A DNA stretch of 64,000 nt, taken from contig NZ_JAPDVG010000001.1 of NCBI RefSeq assembly GCF_026015625.1, positions 2,373,001 through 2,437,000 on the forward strand, given 5' to 3'. Shown here in pieces: positions 13,861 through 23,841 of the stretch (its first letter is position 1; every line of letters begins with the position of its first letter). Origin of the DNA: Segatella copri (GTDB lineage Bacteria > Bacteroidota > Bacteroidia > Bacteroidales > Bacteroidaceae). The notes below the pieces were generated by a model, which worked only from the letters and a program-made list of their open reading frames with translations, did no database searches and had not been told where the DNA came from. A program made the position numbers and the translations under genes.

Positions 13861-13886
13861 TCGTTTTATTATATCAAGTCCGGAAT

Positions 13887-16709
13887 TTACTTCTCGTTCT
13901 TCACTGCCTTCATGATGATTTCAAAGTGATTACCACTCTTCAAGATGACATTCTTCAGGAAGTCTGAAATCTCAGATGCCTTCAGATTCTTCACCATCTC
14001 CTTGTAATCGCTATGAGTATCAACACCCATACGCTCGTATGTGCTCAATGCACCAAGCCAATAACCGTTAGACTTCTCGCTTACAGCAGCCTGCTTCAGG
14101 AGAATCTCCTTCACCTTCTGAAGGTCTTCTGCATCTGGCTGGGCGATGGTCTCATCCATACCCTTGAAGAAGTAAGGAATAGCGATATCCGACTTCTCTG
14201 GGTTCAGCTGAGCTACGGCTGTAATAGAGATGGCAGCCTTGTTATCATAATCGCGAAGCAAACCATAGTTTGCACCTGCATGATAAGCAGCGCTGAGTTC
14301 CTCACGGATAGTACGCAAATACTTCATCTCCAAAAGGCGGGCTGAAACATCAGCAAGAACCATATACTGCAAGGTGAATGGAGCCTTGGTATACCAAATT
14401 TCTGTTGCCTGGTTCTGTGGGTTCTCCATTGCCTTGGTAAAGATATTGCTTACCTTACCCGTAGCATAAGGAATCTGCTTGTTCTTCAGCTTGAAGCCAT
14501 TGTTTGGCAGACTGGCAATATACTGCTCGATGAGTGGGAGGAGAGTCTTCTCATCATAGTTACCTACGAAATAGAAGGTGAAGTCCTTGGCATTGCCGTA
14601 GAACTGCTTACCAATCTCCAGGATACGGTCGTAGTTGATATCCTTTATATCGCTTGCCTCTGGCACACGGGCAAGTTTGCTACCCAAATAGAGGGTGCTC
14701 TGTACAGAATCCTGATATACGAGGCCTGGGTTGTTGCTCTTGTTGGCAAGAACAGTAGCCATCATACTCTTCATATTGTCGAAGCTCTTCTGATCCTTGC
14801 TTACTGCGGTCATCTTGAGATAGATGAGCTGCATCAGGGTTTCGATGTCCTTAGGAGTAGAATTACCCTTCAAACCATGATTGAAAGGACTCAAGCTGAA
14901 CGAAACGCCAGCCTGCTTACCAGCCAAAGCCTTATCAAGCTCATTGCTTGAGAAATCGCCAAGACCACTGGCATCGAGCACATCTGCTGCAAATGTAGCA
15001 TTCAGGAAGTCTTCCTTGCCGAAAGTAGAATAGCCTACATTGGCTGAAGCTGCGAAAGCAATCTCATTGTCCTTGAAATCAGTCTTCTTCAATACCACCT
15101 TAGCGCCATTAGAAAGAGTCAACTCCTTGAAGCCCAACTTCTTGTTCTCGACAGTCTTCTTAATCTTACCAGCCTTAGGAGCCTGAGCGATGAGAGGTTC
15201 CTGCTTAACATTATCCACATAAGCCTCGAGCTTCTCAGCACGTACCTGCTTTACGATGGCAGAGAGTTCCTGCTCGGTAGGATAAACGGCCTCAGGCTGC
15301 TCGCGCATCATAACCAATGATACAAGGTTAGTATCGCTCTGGCAAACCAACTGCTTGGCATAGCTGTTGATAACCTCAAGAGGCAAGTTTGGAACTACCA
15401 TCTTCCAGATCTGGCTCTCCTCTTCTACTGATGGAATAGGCTCGTTAGAAGTGAAGTTATCCACATACTGGGTGGTAAACTGCTCGTTCTTCATCTTATC
15501 CTTGTTGGCAAGCGCCTTGTCAACCTGGCTCATGAATTCATCCTTGGCACGCTGATACTCAGTAGCTGTGAAACCGAACTCATGCATACGCTGTGCCTCG
15601 CGGAGAACAGCAGCATAAGCCTCCTTAATCTTTCCTGGCTTAGCAACACCGGTAAGGGTGAAAGCATCCTTAGTGCTTGAAATCAGGTATGAACCATCAC
15701 CGGCATTTGCCTGGAGATATGGACAGTCTGGCTCCAATGACTTCTCTGCATAACGCGCAGCAATCATAGAAGAAATCACGTTATCCATGTATCCCTTCAG
15801 GAGATAGCTCATGTTGCTCTTCAGAGAATCAGGCACAGCATTGTGCTTCATATAAATCTGGAAGAGATCAACCTGCTGCTCCTTATCTTTGTCGATAACA
15901 TAGATGGCTGAATCATTATCAGATACTTGTACCTTCTCTATCTTAGCGGCATTCTTAGGTACCTTGATACCTGAGAAGAGTTCCTTAATCTTAGCTTCGA
16001 TATGATTTACATCTACATCACCCACGATGATAATAGCCTGATTGTCTGGGCGATACCATTTGCGGTAGTAAGCACGGAGAGTTTCTGGCTTACAGCCATC
16101 GATAACGCTCATCAAACCGATAGGGAAACGGTAGCCATACTTTTCGCCCTGATAGAGCTTAGGAAGTGAACGCTCTATCATGCGCTGCTGACCTACGATA
16201 CGCATACGGTATTCATTGTGTACCACATCACGCTCGCTCTCGATAGCATCTTCAGTAAGACTGATACCATTACTCCAGTCCTTGAGGATAAGCATACATG
16301 AGTCTACCGCTGTTGTACGGGTAGTAGGAACATCTGTGAAGTAATAAACTGTCTTCTCTACTGCTGTATAGGCGTTGAGATTACGGCCATACTGCACACC
16401 GATGCTCTGCAGATAGTCCTGCAAAGAGTTACCCTTGAAATGGTCGGTACCATTGAAGGCAAGGTGCTCCAAGAGGTGAGCCAAACCGCGCTGGTCATCA
16501 TTCTCATTGATAGAACCCACTTTCTGTGCGATGTAGAAACTGGCTACATGCTCAGGATAACTGTTGTGACGAATGTAGTAAGTCAATCCATTATCAAGAC
16601 GACCTATCTTCACATTCTTGTCTACCGGAATAGCTGGCATCTGCTGTGCCATCGCTGTACCTGCAGAAAGGAACAGCACAACTGCTGCAAAAATCTTTCT
16701 TAGTTTCAT
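13887..16709 (-). CDS. M16-family (pitrilysin-like) zinc peptidase, secreted
   Basis: 940 residues with a signal peptide (MKLRKIFAAVVLFLSAGTAMA). The inverted zinc motif HLLEH is at residues 78-82, and a Glu-rich stretch about 77 residues later (ESERDVVHNEY) supplies the third ligand. The R/Y-type second-half signature is weaker. The protein holds two M16 pairs of halves in one chain, as in the large periplasmic members of the family, and so probably closes as a clamshell to cut peptides. The second repeat (LGFKELTLSNGAKVVLKKTD) starts near residue 527 and lacks an HXXEH, as expected. It stands alone between two terminators. Substrate unknown. Confidence 0.92.
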   Translation of the reverse strand: MKLRKIFAAVVLFLSAGTAMAQQMPAIPVDKNVKIGRLDNGLTYYIRHNSYPEHVASFYIAQKVGSINENDDQRGLAHLLEHLAFNGTDHFKGNSLQDYLQSIGVQYGRNLNAYTAVEKTVYYFTDVPTTRTTAVDSCMLILKDWSNGISLTEDAIESERDVVHNEYRMRIVGQQRMIERSLPKLYQGEKYGYRFPIGLMSVIDGCKPETLRAYYRKWYRPDNQAIIIVGDVDVNHIEAKIKELFSGIKVPKNAAKIEKVQVSDNDSAIYVIDKDKEQQVDLFQIYMKHNAVPDSLKSNMSYLLKGYMDNVISSMIAARYAEKSLEPDCPYLQANAGDGSYLISSTKDAFTLTGVAKPGKIKEAYAAVLREAQRMHEFGFTATEYQRAKDEFMSQVDKALANKDKMKNEQFTTQYVDNFTSNEPIPSVEEESQIWKMVVPNLPLEVINSYAKQLVCQSDTNLVSLVMMREQPEAVYPTEQELSAIVKQVRAEKLEAYVDNVKQEPLIAQAPKAGKIKKTVENKKLGFKELTLSNGAKVVLKKTDFKDNEIAFAASANVGYSTFGKEDFLNATFAADVLDASGLGDFSSNELDKALAGKQAGVSFSLSPFNHGLKGNSTPKDIETLMQLIYLKMTAVSKDQKSFDNMKSMMATVLANKSNNPGLVYQDSVQSTLYLGSKLARVPEASDIKDINYDRILEIGKQFYGNAKDFTFYFVGNYDEKTLLPLIEQYIASLPNNGFKLKNKQIPYATGKVSNIFTKAMENPQNQATEIWYTKAPFTLQYMVLADVSARLLEMKYLRTIREELSAAYHAGANYGLLRDYDNKAAISITAVAQLNPEKSDIAIPYFFKGMDETIAQPDAEDLQKVKEILLKQAAVSEKSNGYWLGALSTYERMGVDTHSDYKEMVKNLKASEISDFLKNVILKSGNHFEIIMKAVKNEK

Positions 16710-16832
16710 CTGATTTTAATTATTTATATATTTATTGTTTTCTATATACCTTATTATATATATATCATGCTATTTAATAAGTTCACATAATATATAACGA
16801 CATATCCAGTAACATGATTACCTTCTGCGATG

Positions 16833-16864
16833 CAAAATTAAGAAAAATAAAAAAGATTTGCAAA
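16833..16864 (-). promoter_or_regulatory. Promoter of the M16 peptidase gene
   Basis: TAATTTTG (16833-16840) with TTTG 20 bp upstream (16861-16864) on the minus strand. The -33 element overlaps the stem of the MATE-gene terminator. Confidence 0.7.
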
Positions 16865-16911
16865 CATTTTAGAGAATATCTTCCCGATGTATGCAAATCT
16901 TAACCTAAAAC
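16852..16911 (-). terminator. Terminator of the MATE gene
   Basis: AAGATTTGCA pairs over a 39-nt loop (16902-16911 with 16853-16862) and is followed on the minus strand by TTTTTTATTTTT. Confidence 0.65.
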
Positions 16912-16936
16912 TAACATTGGAGGCAGAAAACCATTC

Positions 16937-18319
16937 CTAACCTACATGAAAACTCTTCATCCATGAACCTCTGAAGAGGCGGATAAGGAAGAGGATTCCC
17001 CTGAATGTGAGTTCGGTAGCCATCGCTATCCATACTCCCTCCAAGCCATAGCTCTTGGAAAGAGCATAGGCCAGGGTAAGGCGCACCAGCCACATGGTAC
17101 CGAGATTGATCATCGCCGGTTTTCTGGTATCGCCCGCTCCTACACAAACACAGTAGGTCACGATGCTGGCTGCAAAGAATGGTTCAGCAAAAGCCTCGAT
17201 ACGCAAACAGATGGTTCCCATCTCACGGATACTTTCTACCGGAGAAAGAACGCCAATCATCTCAGGAGCAAAGACATACATCACCACTCCCATCACAGCC
17301 ATCACTGCCATTCCAAGTCCTACTGTCATATAAGCAAAATTCTTGCACAAACCTACTCGCCCTGCTCCATGCGTCTGTCCCACCAGAGTAGTAGCCGCAT
17401 CACCAATACCATAACCCGGCATATAGCAAAGACTCTCAGCAGTAATAGCAAAAGAATGGGAAGCAATGGCTATATTGCCAAGAGGTGCCACAATCATGGT
17501 ACTCACTATCTGCGCCCCGCTCATCAATATGTTCTGTATGGCTATCGGAATGCTGATTTTACAGGCATTATGAACATACGACCTGACCCAACGGAAACGG
17601 ACATGGTCCTGACGGAGATTCAGTATCTTATTTTTGAAACCTGCAATATAAAGATTAGGCAGAGAGATGCAGACATAAGCCATCGCCGTTCCTAAGGCAG
17701 CCCCCACAACACCCAATTTCAGGATATAGATAAACAGATAATTGAACACCACATCGCAGATGCAGATCAATACTGCCATCACACTAGGCGTATGCATATT
17801 GCCCGCCGATTTCAGCATCATCTCGGATATATGATAAAGGAAAACGAATGGAAGTACCAGACCATATATCAGAAAATAGCGAGAGGAATTGGTGGCAATA
17901 TCAGCACCTCCACCCAGCCAATAAGGCAGATAAGAATGAATGCCGACACAGAGAAGAGAAACAAAAATGCTGAACGCCACACCGCAAATCAGCGCATGGC
18001 GAAACACCTGACGGGCATTTACAAAATCATTAGCTCCGATAAAATGAGCTACCTGTACTGAAAATCCAGTAGCCGCTGCACTGAGCAAACTACCAATAAG
18101 CCAGGTAGTTGACTCTATCAATCCGATACTGGCAGAAGCCTCTGCTCCCAGATGGCCCACCATAGAAGCATCGATGAAGAACATCATCACCGTAGAAATC
18201 TGAGCCAGCATAGAAGGTATACTCAACCCTACAATAAGATTGAGTTTCTCGCGCCGATCCATCTCCCTACCCAGGCGAATCGACTCCATCAAATAATCTG
18301 TCTTCTTGCTATAAAGCAT
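16937..18319 (-). CDS. MATE-family multidrug/sodium antiporter
   Basis: 460-residue inner-membrane exporter with about twelve hydrophobic segments. The family pattern is visible in both halves: SIPSMLAQISTVMMFFIDAS near residue 33 and PIAIQNILMSGAQIV near 256. Proteins of this family use a sodium or proton gradient to expel cationic drugs or metabolites. The ORF starts with MLYSKKTDYLMESIRLGREM; Met at residue 11 or 20 is also possible. It is a single transcription unit ending at its own terminator. The cargo cannot be inferred. Confidence 0.93.
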   Translation of the reverse strand: MLYSKKTDYLMESIRLGREMDRREKLNLIVGLSIPSMLAQISTVMMFFIDASMVGHLGAEASASIGLIESTTWLIGSLLSAAATGFSVQVAHFIGANDFVNARQVFRHALICGVAFSIFVSLLCVGIHSYLPYWLGGGADIATNSSRYFLIYGLVLPFVFLYHISEMMLKSAGNMHTPSVMAVLICICDVVFNYLFIYILKLGVVGAALGTAMAYVCISLPNLYIAGFKNKILNLRQDHVRFRWVRSYVHNACKISIPIAIQNILMSGAQIVSTMIVAPLGNIAIASHSFAITAESLCYMPGYGIGDAATTLVGQTHGAGRVGLCKNFAYMTVGLGMAVMAVMGVVMYVFAPEMIGVLSPVESIREMGTICLRIEAFAEPFFAASIVTYCVCVGAGDTRKPAMINLGTMWLVRLTLAYALSKSYGLEGVWIAMATELTFRGILFLIRLFRGSWMKSFHVG

Positions 18320-18354
18320 AAATTAATTTCTCGTATATCGCTCATACAAAAAAA

Positions 18355-18388
18355 TATGTGCATATATCATTTCAAACATATGCACATA
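18355..18388 (-). terminator. Terminator of the glyS-FKBP operon
   Basis: TATGTGCATAT pairs with ATATGCACATA (18378-18388). On the minus strand the stem is followed by ATTTTTTTG. Confidence 0.8.
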
Positions 18389-18412
18389 CTTTTCTCTAAA
18401 TCTTTATTCTTA

Positions 18413-19060
18413 TTATTTAGTAATCCACTTCTTGCCAGAAGCTCTCTTATAACTCTTGAGCACCATCTCAAAACGGAGCATTGAATAGCCTTGGATTGAA
18501 GAATTACCGCTCGCTCCATAAGCCAGCTGGTATGGAATGAACACCTGCCAATGATCGCCCGGATGCATCTTGAGCAATGCGGTGGTAAAGCCATCGATAA
18601 ATCCACCGGCTACACTACGGGTAGGATTAGCTGTAGCTGCGTCAAAAGTACCCGTAAAACTCTGGTCGAAGACGTAACCTTCCTTATAATTATCAGTAGG
18701 AATGAAACGACCACGATAGCTCACCTGTACCGAATCGGTAAGGATTGGAGAAGTTGTACCCTCTCCCTTCTTCAGAACATGAACGATGATATTATCGCAA
18801 TCCTTATAAGTAAGGGTCGCTAAATTACCATTCTGATCTTTGTTCGGAGTCTGGTTTTCGAACGTCCAGTTCTTATAAACGTACCAGCCGTTAGCTTCAC
18901 CCATCTTTCTGGCATAAGCCAATGTATCGGCAAAAGCCTGCTCGTTACGCTCCTGCCAGTTGGCATATTCCGAGACATTATCATCATCTTCGCTGCATGA
19001 TGACAGCGTGATCACTGCCATCATGAGGAAGAAGAAATATTTCAAACTCTTAAGATTCAT
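18413..19060 (-). CDS. FKBP-type peptidyl-prolyl isomerase lipoprotein
   Basis: 215 residues. The N terminus MNLKSLKYFFFLMMAVITLSSC is a lipoprotein signal with the lipobox LSSC. The FKBP core covers about residues 95-205: VQVSYRGRFI, then VAGGFIDGFTTALLKMHPGD, FIPYQLAYG and MLRFEMVLKSYK, which are the usual FKBP active-site landmarks. It should speed proline isomerisation during folding at the envelope. It begins 18 bp after the stop of glyS on the same strand, so it is co-transcribed with it; this pairing is probably for convenience and not functional. Confidence 0.92.
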   Translation of the reverse strand: MNLKSLKYFFFLMMAVITLSSCSEDDDNVSEYANWQERNEQAFADTLAYARKMGEANGWYVYKNWTFENQTPNKDQNGNLATLTYKDCDNIIVHVLKKGEGTTSPILTDSVQVSYRGRFIPTDNYKEGYVFDQSFTGTFDAATANPTRSVAGGFIDGFTTALLKMHPGDHWQVFIPYQLAYGASGNSSIQGYSMLRFEMVLKSYKRASGKKWITK

Positions 19061-19078
19061 CTAAATGTATTTGATTAA

Positions 19079-20641
19079 TTAGAAGTTCTTGATTTCCTTG
19101 CCAAGCTTCTTCAATACGCTAGTGATGCTTACGCGCTCCTCGATGATGCTGCGAAGATCTGAGATAGCTACGCGCTCCTGCTCCATGGTATCACGATAAC
19201 GCAGAGTTACCTTATGATCGTTTGGAGTCTCGTGGTCTACAGTGATACAGAATGGAGTACCGATAGCATCCTGACGGCGATAACGCTTACCGATAGAATC
19301 CTTAGGATCGCCATAGTGAGTATTGAAGTGGAACTTCAGTTCGTCAACGATTTCGTGAGCCAACTCTGGCAAACCATACTTCTTATCCAATGGGAACACA
19401 GCACACTTAACAGGTGCCAAAGCCTCTGGCAAACGCAAAACAACACGTGTCTCGCCATTCTCAAGCTTCTCCTCGCAGTAAGAGTGGCACATTACGCTGA
19501 GGAACATACGGTCTACACCGATAGATGTCTCTACATCGTAAGGTACATAGCTCTCGTTCTTCTCTGGATCGAAGTACTTGATAGAACGGCCGCTGTACTT
19601 CTCGTGCTGAGAAAGGTCGAAATTGGTACGGCTGTGGATACCCTCTACCTCCTTGAAACCGAATGGCATCTTGAACTCGATGTCGGTAGCAGCGTTGGCA
19701 TAGTGAGCCAGCTTCTCGTGGTCGTGGTAACGGTAGTTCTCATTACCCATACCGAGAGCCTCGTGCCAAGCCAGACGAACCTTCTTCCAATATTCAAACC
19801 ACTTCATCTCAGTACCAGGCTGGCAGAAGAACTGCATCTCCATCTGCTCGAACTCACGCATACGGAATACGAACTGACGGGCAACCACCTCGTTGCGGAA
19901 TGCCTTACCAATCTGGCAGATACCGAATGGCAACTTCATACGGCCGGTCTTCTGAACGCTCAGATAATCTACGAAGATACCCTGAGCTGTCTCAGGACGC
20001 AGATATACCTTGCTTGTAGCATCGCTTGCCGCACCCATCTGGGTAGAGAACATCAGGTTGAACTGACGAACGTCTGTCCAGTTCTTGGTACCGCTGATAG
20101 GGCAAACGATACCCTCGTCCTCGATAATCTGCTTCAGCATCTCGAGGTTAGGACCCTGCATAGCCTCAGTATAGCGGGCATGGAGGTCATCAAACTTCTT
20201 CTGGTTCTCCAGAACGCGAGGGTTGGTAGCGCGGAACTGAGCCTCATCGAAGCTATCGCCGAAGCGCTTCTGAGCCTTGGCAATCTCCTTGGCAATCTTC
20301 TCCTCATACTTAGCCATGTGATCCTCGATAAGCACATCGGCACGATAACGCTTCTTTGAATCGCGGTTATCAATCAATGGGTCATTGAAAGCATCTACGT
20401 GTCCAGATGCCTTCCATACTGTAGGGTGCATGAAGATAGCTGCATCGAGACCAACAATGTTCTCGTGCAACAACACCATACTCTGCCACCAGTACTGCTT
20501 AATATTGTTTTTGAGCTCAACACCATTCTGACCATAGTCATAAACGGCAGCCAAGCCATCATAAATTTCACTACTTGGGAACACGAAGCCATATTCCTTG
20601 CAATGGCTTACAATTTTCTTAAAAACATCTTCCTGTGCCAT
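19079..20641 (-). CDS. glyS: Glycyl-tRNA synthetase, alpha2 (eukaryote/archaea-like) type
   Basis: 520 residues, class II synthetase that charges tRNA-Gly. Landmarks: GFVFPSSEIYDGLAAVYDYG at the N terminus, LRPETAQGIFVDYLSVQ, FRNEVVARQFVFRMREFEQM (motif 2) and SIGVDRMFLSVM (motif 3 region), followed by the C-terminal anticodon-binding domain (VKCAVFPLDKKYG). The single-chain homodimer type is the form normal for Bacteroidota. It is first in an operon with the FKBP lipoprotein and divergent from the topoisomerase gene; the two promoters lie in a 105-bp gap. Confidence 0.97.
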   Translation of the reverse strand: MAQEDVFKKIVSHCKEYGFVFPSSEIYDGLAAVYDYGQNGVELKNNIKQYWWQSMVLLHENIVGLDAAIFMHPTVWKASGHVDAFNDPLIDNRDSKKRYRADVLIEDHMAKYEEKIAKEIAKAQKRFGDSFDEAQFRATNPRVLENQKKFDDLHARYTEAMQGPNLEMLKQIIEDEGIVCPISGTKNWTDVRQFNLMFSTQMGAASDATSKVYLRPETAQGIFVDYLSVQKTGRMKLPFGICQIGKAFRNEVVARQFVFRMREFEQMEMQFFCQPGTEMKWFEYWKKVRLAWHEALGMGNENYRYHDHEKLAHYANAATDIEFKMPFGFKEVEGIHSRTNFDLSQHEKYSGRSIKYFDPEKNESYVPYDVETSIGVDRMFLSVMCHSYCEEKLENGETRVVLRLPEALAPVKCAVFPLDKKYGLPELAHEIVDELKFHFNTHYGDPKDSIGKRYRRQDAIGTPFCITVDHETPNDHKVTLRYRDTMEQERVAISDLRSIIEERVSITSVLKKLGKEIKNF

Positions 20642-20671
20642 GATTAAATCTTATTTTTTTCAAATTTTCGG

Positions 20672-20679
20672 CAAAGATA
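20672..20679 (-). promoter_or_regulatory. -7 box of glyS
   Basis: TATCTTTG on the minus strand, 31 bp before the ATG of glyS. Confidence 0.65.
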
Positions 20680-20703
20680 CTCTTTTTTCTCGAAAAATTG
20701 TTG

Positions 20704-20711
20704 TATTTTTG
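20704..20711 (+). promoter_or_regulatory. -7 box of the topoisomerase gene
   Basis: TATTTTTG on the plus strand, 35 bp before the ATG at 20747. It is back to back with the glyS promoter. Confidence 0.65.
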
Positions 20712-20746
20712 CCATAAATTAATAAAATAAGTATTAAAAGCTATAT

Positions 20747-23608
20747 ATGAGCGACGAAATTAAAGATAAAAACGGTCTTGAAGAGGAAAAATCGCCAAAT
20801 TTGGAAAATTCTTCTGCAGAATCTGAACAGGATGCTGCGGAAGATGCCAACGAGGAGATTTCGACCGAAGAACATTCCGATTATAAGCCGGTGAACCGAT
20901 TCGATGCTTCTGCTGTACATCACCTCAGCGGAATGTATCAGAACTGGTTCCTCGACTATGCATCGTATGTGATCCTCGAACGTGCCGTTCCTCATATTGA
21001 GGATGGTTTGAAACCGGTACAGCGACGCATCCTCCACTCTATGAAGCGCATGGACGACGGAAGATACAACAAGGTTGCCAATATCGTGGGACATACCATG
21101 CAGTTTCACCCTCACGGTGATGCGTCTATCGGAGATGCTTTGGTACAGATGGGACAGAAAGACCTGCTCATCGATACGCAGGGTAACTGGGGAAACATTC
21201 TTACGGGCGACCGTGCTGCAGCTCCCCGATATATCGAGGCACGCCTCTCTAAGTTTGCTCTCGACGTGGTTTTCAATCCTAAAACCACCGACTGGCAACT
21301 CTCTTATGATGGCAGAAACAAGGAGCCTATCACGCTCCCTGCCAAATTCCCTTTGCTCCTGGCACAAGGTGCCGAGGGTATTGCCGTGGGATTGAGCAGT
21401 AAGGTTTTGCCACATAATTTCAATGAAATTTGCGATGCTGCCGTCCACTATCTCAAGGGCGAGCCATTCCAGCTCTATCCCGACTTCCCTACAGGCGGTG
21501 CCATTGATGTAAGCAAATACAATGATGGACAGCGAGGGGGTGCATTGAAGGTAAGAGCCAAGATAGACAAGCTCGACAACAAGACACTCGTTATCAGCGA
21601 GATACCATTCAGCAAGACTACAGGCAGCCTCATCGATTCTATCACCAAAGCGGTAGAAAAGGGTAAGATTAAGGCACGCAAGGTAGATGATGTTACTTCG
21701 GCAAATGTTGAGATTCTTGTGCATCTGGCACCAGGTACCTCATCAGATAAAACGATGGATGCACTCTACGCTTTCAGCGATTGCGAAATCAATATCTCGC
21801 CCAACTGCTGCGTCATCGAAGACAACAAGCCTGTTTTCCTCACCATCAGCGATGTGTTGCGCCACAGCGTAGACCGCACTATGGGATTGCTGCGCAAGGA
21901 ACTGATGATCAGAAAGGGAGAATTGGAGGAACAGCTCTTCTTCTCTTCTCTCGAACGGATTTTCATTGAGGAACGCATCTACAAGGAGCGAAAGTTTGAG
22001 CAGAGTAAGAGTCAGGATGAGGTTGTTGCCTTCATCGATTCTAAACTCGAACCATTCAAGGACAAACTCTTTACTGCCGAAGTAGACGGTAAGGGTATGG
22101 TAGAATATGCCTTCCATCGGGAAATTACCCGCGAGGACATTCTCAAACTCCTGGAAATCAAGATGCAGCGAATCCTTAAATATAATAAGGATAAGGCAGA
22201 CGAACTACTGATGAAGATTAAGGCTGAACTTGCTGAGATTGAGAACGACCTGGCTCACATGACCGATGTTACCATCAACTGGTTTGAATATCTCAAGGGT
22301 AAGTATGGAAAGAACCATCCTCGCAAAACAGAAATCAGAAACTTCGATACCATTGAGGTGACTAAGGTGGTAGAGGCTAACCAGAAACTCTATATCAACC
22401 GTCAGGAAGGTTTCGTTGGTACAGGTTTGAAGAAGGATGAATTCGTATGCAACTGCTCCGACCTCGATGACATCATCATCTTCTATAAGGATGGCAAATT
22501 TAAAGTCACCAAGGTAGCAGACAAGATATTCGTCGGTAAGAATATCCTCCATGTTCAGGTATTCAAGAAGAACGACAAGCGCACCATCTACAACTGTGTT
22601 TACCGCGACGGCAAACAAGGCGATTACTTCATCAAGCGATTCAACGTAACCGCCATGACCCGCGACAAGTTGTATGACATCACCCAGGGCACACCTGGCA
22701 GCCGCGTCATCTACTTCACCGCCAATCCGAATGGAGAGGCAGAAATCATCAAGTGTACGATGGAGCCCGACCTGACGAAGAAGCGCCAGAGCATCTTCCT
22801 GGAGAAGGATTTCTCAGACATTCTGATCAAGGGACGTGCTGCCAAAGGTAATCTCCTTACCAAGCGCACCATTCGCCGCATCGGTCTGAAGAGTCACGGC
22901 CACAGTACGTTAGGAGGCAGAAAGGTTTGGTTCGACCCAGACGTAAACCGCATCAACTACGATGAGAACGGCCGCTTCCTGGGCGAATTCAATGATGATG
23001 AATCTATCTTGGTAGTACTCGACAACGGTGAATTCTACATCACCAATTTCGATGTCAACAACCACTACGAGGACAACATCATCCGCTTAGAGAAATGGGA
23101 TGAGCATAAGATATGGACGGCTATCCTTTACGATGCCGACAATCAGGGATATCCATACATCAAGCGATTCACGATGGATGCCACCAAGCGCCATCAGAAT
23201 TTCATGGGCGAGAACCCTAACTGCAAGCTCATCTTGCTTACCGATACGGTTTATCCACGCATCAAGGTTACTTATGGCGGTGTGGATGCCATCCGTCCTG
23301 CCGAAGAAATCGATGCCGAACAGTTCATTGCGCAGAAGAGTTTCAAGGCAAAGGGTAAGCGCCTCACGACATGGAAGATTGAAAGTATTGAGGAACTGGA
23401 ACCAACCCGATTCCCAGAACCTCCTTCTGAGGATAATGATGAGGAACCGGATGGTTCTGACTCAGAGAATGAAGGTAAAAACCTTGATCCAGATGCTGGC
23501 AAAAGCGAGCAACAGGTGATTGACGAACTGACCGGTCAGACCAACCTCTTCTCTGAAAAAGATTTCGAAGAAGACCAGAAGGATAAAGACTGGTTATCGA
23601 AGCAATAA
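20747..23608 (+). CDS. parC: DNA topoisomerase IV subunit A (GyrA/ParC family)
   Basis: 953 residues. The breakage-reunion domain begins after an acidic N-terminal tail of about 45 residues (EEEKSPNLENSSAESEQDAA). Landmarks: MYQNWFLDYASYVILERAVP, IEDGLKPVQRRILHSM and VGHTMQFHPHGDASIGDAL. The catalytic Tyr is residue 162 in APRYIEARL. The C-terminal beta-pinwheel is present, but no GyrA box was seen, so ParC is preferred over GyrA. The protein ends in an acidic, Ser/Glu/Asp-rich tail (about residues 885-953). parE is not adjacent. It is an essential decatenating enzyme. A Lys/Ala-rich repeat array starts right after the stop codon. Confidence 0.9.
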   Translation: MSDEIKDKNGLEEEKSPNLENSSAESEQDAAEDANEEISTEEHSDYKPVNRFDASAVHHLSGMYQNWFLDYASYVILERAVPHIEDGLKPVQRRILHSMKRMDDGRYNKVANIVGHTMQFHPHGDASIGDALVQMGQKDLLIDTQGNWGNILTGDRAAAPRYIEARLSKFALDVVFNPKTTDWQLSYDGRNKEPITLPAKFPLLLAQGAEGIAVGLSSKVLPHNFNEICDAAVHYLKGEPFQLYPDFPTGGAIDVSKYNDGQRGGALKVRAKIDKLDNKTLVISEIPFSKTTGSLIDSITKAVEKGKIKARKVDDVTSANVEILVHLAPGTSSDKTMDALYAFSDCEINISPNCCVIEDNKPVFLTISDVLRHSVDRTMGLLRKELMIRKGELEEQLFFSSLERIFIEERIYKERKFEQSKSQDEVVAFIDSKLEPFKDKLFTAEVDGKGMVEYAFHREITREDILKLLEIKMQRILKYNKDKADELLMKIKAELAEIENDLAHMTDVTINWFEYLKGKYGKNHPRKTEIRNFDTIEVTKVVEANQKLYINRQEGFVGTGLKKDEFVCNCSDLDDIIIFYKDGKFKVTKVADKIFVGKNILHVQVFKKNDKRTIYNCVYRDGKQGDYFIKRFNVTAMTRDKLYDITQGTPGSRVIYFTANPNGEAEIIKCTMEPDLTKKRQSIFLEKDFSDILIKGRAAKGNLLTKRTIRRIGLKSHGHSTLGGRKVWFDPDVNRINYDENGRFLGEFNDDESILVVLDNGEFYITNFDVNNHYEDNIIRLEKWDEHKIWTAILYDADNQGYPYIKRFTMDATKRHQNFMGENPNCKLILLTDTVYPRIKVTYGGVDAIRPAEEIDAEQFIAQKSFKAKGKRLTTWKIESIEELEPTRFPEPPSEDNDEEPDGSDSENEGKNLDPDAGKSEQQVIDELTGQTNLFSEKDFEEDQKDKDWLSKQ

Positions 23609-23610
23609 AA

Positions 23611-23834
23611 AAGCGCTAAGAAAGCGAAAAAGAAAGCGCAAAAGAAAGCGCAAGGAAAGCGCAAGGAAAGCGCAAAAGAAAGCGCAAGGAAAGCGCAAAA
23701 GAAAGCGCAAGGAAAGCGCAAAAGAAAGCGCAAGGAAAGCGCAAAAGAAAGCGCAAGGAAAGCGCAAAAGAAAGCGCAAGGAAAGCGCAAAAGAAAGCGC
23801 AAGGAAAGCGCAAAAGAAAGCGCAAGGAAAGCGC
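23611..23834. repeat. 23-nt tandem repeat array (AAAGCGCAAGG / AAAGCGCAAAAG)
   Basis: After parC an 11-nt and a 12-nt variant alternate, giving a 23-nt period for about 200 bp. The plus strand contains almost no T, so no stop codon can occur in any forward frame. The frame that continues parC stays open after its TAA through the whole array and would code a Lys/Arg/Ala/Ser-rich tail. Confidence 0.9.
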
Positions 23835-23841
23835 CCATCAT

